Source: Aulostomus chinensis (taxonomy: Eukaryota > Chordata > Actinopteri > Syngnathiformes > Aulostomidae). Taken from it: a stretch of DNA of 64,000 nucleotides. Positions 12,780-22,545 of this stretch are shown in pieces (positions within the stretch are counted from its first letter, which is position 1; each line of letters begins with the position of its first letter). The notes beneath the pieces were generated by a model that was not told the origin of the DNA, searched no databases, and saw only the letters and a program-made list of their open reading frames with translations. A program made the translations under genes and the position numbers. Location: assembly GCA_037954235.1 (NCBI GenBank), contig JBBMOA010000013.1, forward strand, positions 13,520,501-13,584,500. Direction: 5' to 3'.

Positions 12780-14165
12780 AAATTCTCCAATTCTCCAATT
12801 TCATTTGGCAGACACTTTTCTCCAAAGCGACGTACAACACAAGCATGAATTGAGACTGGAGGGAAAGCATCGTAAGTACGACAAAGCGCTTCAAGTTTGA
12901 TTGGGCACAGGTGCTGCCATCTAGTGGCAGAAGAAGTGCCAGGTTTTGTTTTATGTTTTTTTCCTAATATGATTTAATTAAAAGTCACCACAACCAATAA
13001 TTCATCATTCAACATTTAACACATTCAATATTCAACATTGTCAGTGCTAAGTATTCACTAAACCTGGGTCTGAAACCTTCTGGCTCATCCTATCCCTGAG
13101 GACAAAGAGGATAAGGGTCAGATTTAAGTGCCTAGGTGATCCCTGAATAGTTCAGTCTTCAAGTGTCTCTTAAAAATAGAACGGGACTTCATGGATCGTA
13201 TGGAGTTGGGAAGTTCATTCCACCATTTGGGAACAACAGAGGAGAAGAGTCAAGCAAGGGATTTAGAGCCATGCTGGGCTGGGAGCACCAGCCATCTCTC
13301 ACATGCAGAGCATGGCAGGCGAAAGGGAGTGTAGACCTGGATGATGGATTCCAGGTAGGCAGGAGCCGTCCTTGTCACTGTTTTGTAAGCCAGAAGAGGA
13401 GCTTTGAATATGATTCGAGCTGCCACTGGAAGCCATAGTAGTGACATTAACAGCGGGGTGATGTGCAGTTTTGGGCAAGTTAAAGACCAGACATGCTGCT
13501 GCATTCTGGGTCATCTGCAGAGGTTTAAATGTACACGCAGGGAGGCCTGCTAGGAGAGAGTTGCAGTAGTCGATGCATGAAATCACAAGGGACTGTACCA
13601 GAAGCTGTTTGCCTTGTTGTGTCAGGTAGGGTCTGATCCTTCAGATGTTAAAGAGGACATATCAGCAAGATTGAGCAATTGAGGCCACATGTACCTGAGA
13701 GGTCAGCTGGTCATCACTCATGACACCCAGATTTCTGGCAGAGTTTGTGGGCATGAGCTATTTTGAATTGAGCAGAGCACTGATCTGTGGTTGATCAAAG
13801 GGACACGCTGGAAAAACAATGAGCTCAGTTTTGGACAGATTTAGAAGAAGGTAGCTTTCCTTCATCAGCCCAACACACTGATATCCAATCTGAGACAGCT
13901 GTGTCTTCAGGTGGAAAGTACAGGAAAAGCTGAGTGTCGTCAGCATAGCAGTGGTAGGAGAAGCCACGTGAGCAGATCATAGCACTGAGTGAGGTGGTGT
14001 ATAAGGAGAGGGGTAGGGGACTAAGCACTGACCCCTGGGGTACCCCTGCCGAGAAGCCATGTGATTCAGACACTTCTCCCCACCATGACGCTCTAGTAAA
14101 AATGTATTTACTGAGTCCTGACAACTGAATTCTATGAGCTGATCCGGAATTAAAGTGTATCAACA
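12780..14165 (-). mobile_element. L2-like LINE, 5'-truncated, minus strand
   Basis: Read on the minus strand, translated pieces follow L2-type reverse transcriptase in order. GVPQGSVLSP then YHCYADDTQLFL (the catalytic YxDD-type block, here YADD) lies near 13930-14040. LNLSKTELIVFPA lies near 13800-13860. Then come CIDYCNSLLAGLPA and MTQNAAACLVFNLPK near 13480-13580, and LLWLPVAARI near 13420. The sequence decays into the 3' tail 'cgctttggagaaaagtgtct' at about 12800-12830. Frameshifts break it into several frames, so it is a dead copy. Confidence 0.85.
12914..12927 (-). promoter_or_regulatory. CTCF-like motif
   Basis: On the minus strand CCACTAGATGGCAG fits the CTCF core consensus CCASYAGRKGGCRS at all 14 positions. 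It lies inside or beside the L2-like tail, so it may have come with a repeat. Binding is not shown by sequence alone. Confidence 0.4.
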
Positions 14166-14759
14166 GGATTAAAAAGCAAACACTGAAGAAGCAGTAGGTC
14201 TAATAGAAATTGGAAAACTTTCAGAGTCGAATCACAAGTTCTGTTTTGTTTTTAGCCACGCAGGCAGCATAATGGCCATCCGTGACTCTGGATCAGACTG
14301 TGATATCGCCAAAGCTTTTGGATAGATTGTCATGAAATTTGATGTAGACAATCACGGTCTCATGAATGTTAATGACTTTAGGGACTCCAGAAGGCGGAGG
14401 TTATTTTTTTCTCATCCTGTGAAATATCTCATCATCATACACAGGACGGGTGCCACAGATATCTGATGTCCACATAATAATGACTTTGGAGACGCTCGAC
14501 TTCTCCTCCAGCTTCACCGTGAGACTTTCACAGACATTTAAGAGTGTCTGTGAAATTCCCCTTCACTTACTGGATGGATAAATCCTTTTAAGACACAGAG
14601 GTCATGTGGGTAATAATACCTGGTCATGGCAGGTTGCCTGTCTGATGAGTTTACGTGACTGAAAGTTACAGTTCAACAGTTACAGCTGCACACTTTAATA
14701 ATGAAGGAGCAATAAAGTCCAGATGGTGATGAATGTGATATGGAGGCTGATAACGGCCG
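14166..14759. other. No gene recognised
   Basis: Spacer between the L2-like LINE and SINE copy 3. Nothing assignable seen. Confidence 0.5.
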
Positions 14760-15165
14760 AGCTCGTGAGTCCATCCATCCATCGTCGTCGTCTTCCGCTT
14801 ATTCCTTACTAGTAAGGGTCCAGGGGGGGCTGGAGCCTATCCCAGCATCTACGGGCGAGAGGTGGGGTTCACCCTGGACAGGTCGCCAGTCCATCGCAGG
14901 GCCAACACATAGAGACAGACAACCATTCACACTCACAGTCACACCTACGGTCAATTTAGAGTATCAATCAGCCTCGTCCTCTCTTGATGTCTTTGGACTG
15001 TGGGAGGAAGCTGGAGTACCAGAGAGAACCCACACAGGAACAGGGAGAACATGGAGACTCACACAGAAAGATCCCGCGCCCGAGCCGGGACTCGAACCCG
15101 GAACCTTCTTGCTGTGAGGCCACAGTGCTGACCACTGCACCACCGTGCAGCCCAAGCTTGTGAGT
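14760..15165 (-). mobile_element. tRNA-derived SINE (copy 3) with 11-bp target-site duplication
   Basis: A complete SINE on the minus strand. The A box TGGTGCAGTGG is the complement of 15132-15142. The B box GGTTCGAGTCC, complement of 15088-15098, fits the Pol III consensus, the best of the copies here. The (GGAT)n tail is at 14771-14783. Flanks agcTCGTGAGT-type at 14760-14770 and agcTTGTGAGT-type at 15155-15165 are an 11-bp duplication with one mismatch, showing insertion by target-primed reverse transcription. Confidence 0.92.
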
Positions 15166-16258
15166 CATTTTTAAAAATATTTCCCAAAAACTGTACTCTT
15201 GTGTTTTCTCAAGATTATTTAACCAATTATCAGGAGAGATAATATTGCAAGATAATAATATAATTAACTTGGAATATTGACGTAACTGCATTTAAGAAGT
15301 AATTACAAGCTACATTTTATGAGCTGATTTCTGTTTTAAATTGTTAAAAAAAATATGACCAAATATTTGTTATTTGTTGCTCAGAGTTTAAGACACAGTC
15401 ACATATTAAATGTATGAGTTTATTTCAGAGATAAGGAGATGAAGGATGAGCTGTTTTTCTGCATGAAAATCTTTAAAGTTTTTTACGAAACTGAATAGTT
15501 TGTGTTGAGAGTAAAATGGTCGTGGATTCCAGAATATTGTTCTCATTCTGTTTTCTTTACAATCAAGATAGTTTTGTTTGCTTTAATTGATTATATCTTG
15601 AAATTTCTTAAAGTTAATCATAACTAATAGACCCTGCTGTACAGTACAGTACAGTAAAAGCTAGTGTTTCAAATAAGAACAGTACAGTAAATCATTCATT
15701 TCTGTGAGATTTTTGAGGGAGAGCTCACAGAAATCAACGGACTGATTAACAGAATCACCAGATCAATGAGCTGCAAACTCAAAAGAACGCAGAGTTTTGC
15801 CTTTGAGCGTTCAGCAATAAATAATCGATTACGCTAAACTTGTTTTGGAACTTCAAATCAAATTAAAAAAAACTTGTACCGGTACTTGTACTTTTGGTCT
15901 TATTTTACCAGCTGCTTTTTCATCCGTCAGTGATTCTCAATGATAGCTTGAAGTTATTATTTTGCAATTACAGCGTGTACTGATACACGTTAATCACTAT
16001 TCACATCAAGCACCGGCGTGCCCACCGGGGACGCAGCTTGTTTTGCTCTCAGTCTCAAGACTAAGTGCTGTGTTCAAATTATACATGCAACAATAAGGAC
16101 TTATTGCTTCTCTTTAAGGGTGTCTATTTCCAAGGGGCGAACTTTTGAATCCAAGCATGGTTTTGTGGCTAAAAGAATCAACTGTTTTGTATGTGCATGT
16201 ATGTGTGTGTGTGTGTGTGTGTGTGTATTCCTTTTAGTAAATTGACGGGTCATTTGGT

Positions 16259-16300
<42 letters not shown>

Positions 16301-17170
16301 GTGTTATTCTGTCTTAGCGGACATGTGTGCATATGCATCTGATTAGAGGGTTTTCCACATAAACAGAACAAGCCAAGGAAAACTCATCCGTGACTCCTGG
16401 TCACGACACCGAACGAAGGTTCACACAGCTGAAGACTGAACGAGGCTGCAAGAGAGGAGAAACTTTATTTCACCAACATGAGTTAATGTGAAGACGGCTG
16501 TGATAATAATTTCACTGTGGCCCCTCAAAACAAGTGAAGAAACCAAACTGGCACTTGTTGATGCTTTTGTTATCACATGCTGGCAGGATCGCCTGTGAAA
16601 ACGTTTTGCCAATATTCATGTTCCTGACGCAGCCAGCACCTGTTATAAAATCATAGACTTTTGTTAAAAGGGTCTTAAGTGAAGCGAAAAAATGTACATT
16701 TAGACAAAAACTTCTTCACAAAAGGAGAGCATTCTTTAAACTCAGCCCTCCATGGAATTTAACACCGCAAAACACATTGAAAAACATTACACAACCCTGG
16801 ATTCAATCTTTTATATCAATATTTCATTTGAAAATTCACAATTCTTCCCTTCATAGCACAAATTCTGTATTTTACCTACTTACCATAGCTATTAAGTAAG
16901 CAGGGACTCAAAAGCCGTACCAGATCCTAGTACAAGACAGGAATATAGGAAGAATCTAAGCAGTGACTGAAACATTGTATTTGGCAATAAATATTTGTTT
17001 CAAGCGAGAAATGTGACAGTTAATTGGACCCAGTCAGCATAAAATTACAAATTAATCTGTATTTTCATAAGGCACCACAATATTGTTAAAAGAGAACTTT
17101 CCGATTCACTTTTATTACCAAAAATAAATGTCTTTAGGATAATTACAATTTATGTTCGCGTACGATCATC
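15166..17170. other. No gene recognised; two GT microsatellites
   Basis: AT-rich non-coding sequence with (GT)n at about 16199-16228 and 16262-16305. A short CAGTA repeat run (acagtacagtacagta) is near 15639. Confidence 0.5.
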
Positions 17171-18125
17171 CGAGCTTTAGTTAGGATATGATTGGATTCA
17201 GGTATGTTCCTAGTGCGGCAGGTTGAGCGCCGCTCCACCTCTGCAGCTAATTTATCTCACCTGGACTTGATTGTGTGGCATCTTTTTCCGGTACCCTGGT
17301 GCTTTCAGTGTTGCCTGGAGTTCGCAGGGCGGGGGCCCTCCTGTGTGCTCTGGTCTATGGCACCAAACATTGAATCAAATGTAACCATGGGTGCTGCTAC
17401 AGAAGTTATTTCGTAAGGTTTCGTGGTGTGACAACTGTCGCTGTGACTGTTTTACAGCGGTTGGCCGCGTCGTTTTGGTGGGTACCTCTGGGGGACGTCC
17501 AGGAGCATGGCGTCTGCTCACAGCTCTCACCGGGAGATGGGGTGTGTGTCTGGTGGGGAGTTAAACTGTCTTCGCTCGGGTAAGCTTGTCTTTTTGTTGT
17601 GTATACACTGTCTGCTAACCCTATTAGCCTTATATTAAATTAATCCATCTTTCTGTCTGCTGGAGCTGTTGAGGCCATTGCTTGTGCCTCCCCTTCCTCC
17701 TGTGCTCTGTGATTCTACATTGCACAGCATGATGACGTGTGCCGCCAGCTGCGCATTCCAAGAGATGGCAATCCACGGCCTCCAGCCCCGGTGCAGCCGC
17801 TCCATTTTCTGCAGCTGCCTATGAGCAGATCTAACGGGCACAGTAATCCCGTCGTGTGCCTACTGCTCACTTAGCTTTGGCCCCTCCCCATCTCACCACA
17901 ACTCCAGATTGATTGACCTCTATCTTTTTGCTTCTTTTTGTTCTGTAATTTATTTTTTTTTTTGTGGTTACTTTAGTTTAATATCCAGCTGTGTGGATTG
18001 CTGCTGGCAATCAATGGTAGTTAATACTGTACATCTGGTCCCTGCTCACAAATGAGTTTGGGGTTTTGTTTCCTAATTATCTGTGTTTTCCTTTGGTTCT
18101 ACAGTGGTGGTCAATTTCTGTTATT
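17171..18125. other. Unassigned sequence 5' of a LINE fragment
   Basis: This is moderately GC-rich and compositionally unlike its left neighbour. It directly precedes the LINE fragment at 18.1 kb and may be the 5' part of that element or another repeat. I could not match it to a family. Confidence 0.3.
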
Positions 18126-19435
18126 TATATGGAGGCAGTGGGGGACATCGAGTCGAAATGGACCCTGTTTCACTCTGTCATTGTCAAGGTGGCTGTTGTG
18201 AGCTGCGGCCGCAAGGCTGCTGGGGCCTGCTGGTGGAGACAGAGGTGAGGGGAGCCATCAAGCTGAAGGAGTCCTACAGGGTGTGGCTGGTCTGTGGGTC
18301 TCCAGAGGAAGCCAGCTGATAGCAGTGGGCCAAGCAGTGTGCAGCCGTTGTGGTCCCCGAGACAAAAACTCGGGCATGGGCGGAGTCCAGTGAGACCATG
18401 GAGGATGATTATCAATAGACCCTGAAGAAGGGGAAGGCAGCAACTTTCTCTCACTGTCTACAGTGGTGATGGGAGGCTGCTGATGTCAATTGGGGAGATA
18501 AGTTGATGGTGGAAGGAATACTTGAGGAACTCCTCAATCCCACCAACACGTCTGCCAGGGAGGACTTGGGGTGGAGTTGTCTAATCTCTGAGGTAGTGGA
18601 ACTACTCCATGGTGGCAGAGCCCTGGGGTTGGATGAGACCTTCCCTGGATATCTGAAGGCTCTGGATGTTGTAGGGCTTTCTTGGTTGACATGTCTGTGC
18701 AACATTGTGTGGATGTTGGGGGGGCGGTGCCTTTGTGTGGTCCAACTATTTTGGGGCTCTAGCTCCTCGGCCTCCCTGGAGAGATCTACACCAGGGTACT
18801 GGAGGAGGGTCAGGGTGATGGTCAAACCTCAGATTGAAGAGGAGCAGTGTGGTATGTGATCAAATCTTTACCCTTGCCAGGTTGCAGATGGAGCATTGGA
18901 GTTTTCCCAACCTGTCCTCATGTGCTTTGTGGATTTGGAGAAGGCTTATGACCATGTTCCTAGGGGCATCCTGGTGGGGGGTACTCCAGGAGTATGGGGT
19001 GGATGGCCCCTAACAAAGGGCATTCAGCCTTTGTACCAAAGGAAGTCGCTTTTGCTAATGACTGAACTTGATTTGCAAGTACAGGCAGACAGAATTCATT
19101 TCCCCGGCTGGGCTGGCTGGGATCTAGCTTTGAGATGGGGATGATCCGGGAGGTGCTTGGAGTAGAGCTGCAGCTCCTCCATGTCAAGAGGAGTCATTTG
19201 AGATCAGATGCCTCCCCCAGGAGGTTTTTCAAGCATGTCCTACCAAGAAGCAGCCTCAGGGCTGACCCAGGACACGCTGGAGGGGTTTTATCTCTCAGTT
19301 GGCCTGGGAATGCCTTGGGATTCCACCAGAAGAGCTGTTGGAAGTGTCTGGAGAGAGGACAGTCTGGGCTTCTTTGCTGAGGCTGCTGCCCCTGTGACCT
19401 GGACCCGAATAAGCAGAGGATGACAAGGACTACGA
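18126..19435 (+). mobile_element. RTE/Rex3-like LINE fragment with internal deletion
   Basis: Translated blocks follow a common teleost non-LTR polyprotein. The region before the RT (SCGRKAAGACWW; SYRVWLVCGSPEEA) is at 18180-18320. Then come ILEELLNPTNTSARED, GLDETFPGYLKALDVVGLSW and QIEEEQCG at 18510-18855, and CFVDLEKAYDHVPRGIL at 18925-18970. The sequence then jumps at about 19110-19140 to the far C-terminal domain (EVLGVELQLLHVKRS; later AVGSVWRED). The catalytic YADD block and most of the palm and thumb are missing. Many frameshifts. The clade assignment is from memory. Confidence 0.75.
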
Positions 19436-19474
19436 TTTTCTCACTTGCTTGCTTCTAGGGTTTATTTTCTGTTT

Positions 19475-19893
19475 GGGTGTGTCACAGGCAGCACAGTGGT
19501 GCAGTAGTTAGCACTGTCGCCTCACAGCAAGAAGGTTCTTGGTTCGGGTCCTGGCTCCAGCACGGGATCTTTCTGTGTGAGTCTGCATGTTCTCCCTGTT
19601 CCTGTGTGGGTTCTCTCTGGTACTCCAGCTTCCTCCCACAGTCCAAAGACATCAAGAGGGGACGAGGCTGATTGATACTCTAAATTGACTGTAGGTGTGA
19701 CTGTGAGAGTGAATGGTTGTCTGTCTCTATGTGTTGGCCTTGGGATGGGACTGGCGACCTGTCCAGGGTGAACCCTGCCTCTCGCCTGAAGGCTGCTGGG
19801 ATAGGCTCCAGTCCCCCCCCCCCCCCCCCCCCCCGCGACCCTTAATAGGAACAATCGGAAGAGAATGGATGGATGCATGGATGGGTGTGTCAC
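19475..19893 (+). mobile_element. tRNA-derived SINE (copy 4) with perfect 11-bp target-site duplication
   Basis: Complete SINE from 19486 to 19882: tRNA-like head with A box close to TGGTGCAGTAG and a mutated B box, conserved body, a 22-base C run at 19813-19834, and an ATGG-type tail. It is flanked by identical GGGTGTGTCAC at 19475-19485 and 19883-19893. The perfect duplication shows it inserted on its own and is not the tail of the LINE fragment just upstream. Confidence 0.95.
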
Positions 19894-21779
19894 TAGTGTA
19901 CATATTTGTTAACTTGCCTGAGTGTCCCCTTTAGGTATTTTAATATTTTTTTCCTCTCTTTTCCACAACAGGAGTTGTGCAGCAGGCTTCCTGGTGGTGG
20001 TCCCCTCTCACTTGCTTTTAATGTATTGTGACACATGGTGGTTTGGTTTGTAGGGGTTTTCTTACGGAGAGAAGCACAAATCATGTCCAATAGCCCTGTT
20101 CTGGTCTATTCATTTTTGTTATAATTTGCATAGACTCTAAGGCTCTGTACATTTGTGGCCTGTCCTTATTTTTGAGTCACTAAATCGTAACCAATAAATA
20201 TATGTTTTTGGAAATCTGTCCTCCCTTTTGAAATGGATCTGCGTGACTTACTACTGGTTGGCGTGATTCTGCAGGTGGCCCTGTTTTTCCAGTTTTTCCC
20301 TTTCCCTGCCCCTTCCTTTTGCCACACTAGCTAATAAGATGTGAGGTCATCTGATGCAGATCGATTTAAAAAGCAGTTTTAAGAGTTTATAGAACTCTGA
20401 GTTCTATAAACTGCATCCTTAATGTTCCAAGGTATGACAAGCTGATAGACAAACAGGTGTCCTATTAGTGATAGAACACTAAATTTTAATATCTACAGAA
20501 GACAAAAGTATCAAGCAGCAGGAGCATGTCAGTGGTCTGTTTTCAAAAGTTACAGTATATGGAATTATGGAATTTTTTTTTCTGGTCCTTCCAACTCGTG
20601 TTCCACATGTCATGATGACCAAGCAGCACAGGCTCCAACGACAGGCTTATTAATGTAGACGATGGTTACTCATTTTGCCTTCTTCTGTGTCATCCAAATA
20701 CAAAAATGTCTTTTGTGCTTGTTCACAATGCCTCAAAAAAAATGTCCCTCTCCAGTTTGTTGTGCTGCATTGTAACATCACATTTGCTCAGTGTTACTGA
20801 TCAATGTAAAAAAAGTCTCGTGACAAACTAAACTCAGTATTCTTATCAGACTTTTCTTTAAGGTTCCTCAACTGGGGGGTTCACGGAATATCGAGTAACA
20901 TCCCTGTTACAAAATCCCATTGTGCAGCCAGAAAAACAGGTTCTTTTTTTTTCTCCCTCATTGAGTTAAATACCAAGGTGAATTTCATCAAGCTCTTGTT
21001 TACTTAATATTAAATTCAAAACACTTTCCTGCATTGAAAAAATCTCCACTTTTTCCTGAGTTCCCTCCTACAGAAAGAACCCTGAACATTCCTGTCCAAC
21101 ACACCTCCTGTTAGATAATGTCACCTTAGTTTAATGCAAATACCCAAATGACCACGGAGGTCTGATTCTGTGTTAGTATGAACAGGCATGTTCACCTATC
21201 AACGTATGAGGTGACAAGTTCTCATTCAAATGCATCGTCACAATCCCCTAAAGCGCCGCCATACTCTGGTTATTAAAGCAAAGCATGATAACCCATCAAA
21301 ACGTGCAGTACATGTTAATTAAGTTATTTCAAGGGGTAAAATTAAACCCTGGATAACAAGTAAACTGAGTAAATTTAGCCCTGTGGATAAGTAGTAGAGA
21401 GAGCATCTGCAGCATTGACTTACAGCAGCCAGCAGCAATGAAAGAACACTTTGTTTTATCATGAGAGGCTAATAATGGATCCGTTTCCATTAATTTTCGT
21501 TGATTATTTTATAGTTTACAGCCATATAAAAATTCGTATATGATAGTTTTTTAACAGTGAGACACCGAGGACTTTATCCCAGACCAGAAAAAAAAGACAT
21601 CTTGCATGAAGTTGTTTGATGCCTTTCAGTGCTGGAGGATGATGAGGGTTAGGACAGTGATGGAGTCACAGTCCTCCACAGGGCCCACCCAGGTCCTCTC
21701 TGGACCAGAGCTCACCCATGCTGAGGTAGGACTGCTGACCCAGGAGAACTCCATGGCCACAGTTTTGTTTTTAACGGTC
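19894..21779. other. No gene recognised
   Basis: AT-rich non-coding. A 13-bp perfect hairpin lies at 20384-20412 (listed separately). Nothing else assignable. Confidence 0.5.
20384..20412. repeat. Perfect 13-bp inverted repeat, 3-base loop
   Basis: AGTTTATAGAACT (20384-20396), loop CTG, AGTTCTATAAACT (20400-20412). No T-run or promoter context makes it a recognised RNA structure. Confidence 0.8.
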
Positions 21780-22545
21780 TGTCAGCGTGCTATCTATCCT
21801 CTACCACGTCCCATACCAGGAGAGGTCCATCAACCCAGCAGTGGAACCTCTGGTAAGACAGCAGGATGAAATTATGAGGAGACTCCATGAGCTGGAAGGT
21901 ACAGAGGAGGACCTGGCCGCCGTGAAAGATGATGATGATCTGGACCTGCCAGTCAGCACGAGCCTCCCTGGCCAAACCATCAAAGAGCCAGTCAGCCTGG
22001 ACACTGGGCCAGAATCACGGAGTTCTACGAGACATCGCGATTAATGTCAACCCAGCATGGCCGCCTCGGACTCTTCTGGTGCTCCACAGCCTGCTGTGTC
22101 AGCACTATCGTGTACTGTCCAACGTTCACTTGCACTCCTCACTCAAAATGTGCCGCCACAGCCGATGTCCTGCCTCGGCCCATGTCGTCCTGACAGCCAC
22201 AACCAGCAGCAGTTTGAGCTGGGCTTCATCCTGATTTGGAAGGACGTCCCCAGAGTAGAGATGCGGGGAAGGACATGCGCCCCCTGGAGGAGGAGGGAAC
22301 AGAAACGCAGCACACTTTCTGTTCAAGCTGCTCAGCGGCTGGCCCACTGACCCCACCCCTCGCCACACTGGTGAACTCCTGGATGGACGCCACCTTTTTC
22401 CAGCTGTCAGAGGGCAGTGCAGTGGACCAAGCCCCCACCCTTGGCAGCAGGCTGTGGATTGCATAGCAGGAGCTCTCTCTGCCAGACATTACCTGCTGCT
22501 GCGCCGTGCTGCAACACAGCCTCACCTCACCTTTTTTTTTTTATC
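21780..22545 (+). pseudogene. aimp2: Processed pseudogene of aimp2 (tRNA synthetase complex scaffold p38)
   Basis: Translation in shifting frames follows AIMP2, the scaffold subunit of the multi-tRNA-synthetase complex. Blocks in order: QERSINPAVEPLVRQQDEI plus MRRLHELE (about 21810-21900), GVLRDIAINVNPAWPP with LLVLHSLLCQHYRVLS and NVHLHSSLK (22020-22150), FELGFILIWKDVPRVEM (22210-22262), FLFKLLSG (22317-22340), LVNSWMDATFFQLSEGSA (22370-22425), LGSRLWIA, then after a stop DITCCCAVLQ (22440-22515). At least three frameshifts and a nonsense codon break it. The blocks are continuous where the parent gene should have introns, which points to a retrocopy. The end of the protein is missing and a T run follows at about 22534. 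Confidence 0.85.

Noticed and set aside
14740..15117. 125-codon ORF
   Set aside because: Lies inside SINE copy 3; the same peptide recurs at 7126-7392, 19522-19893 and 31415-31783, as a repeat would.
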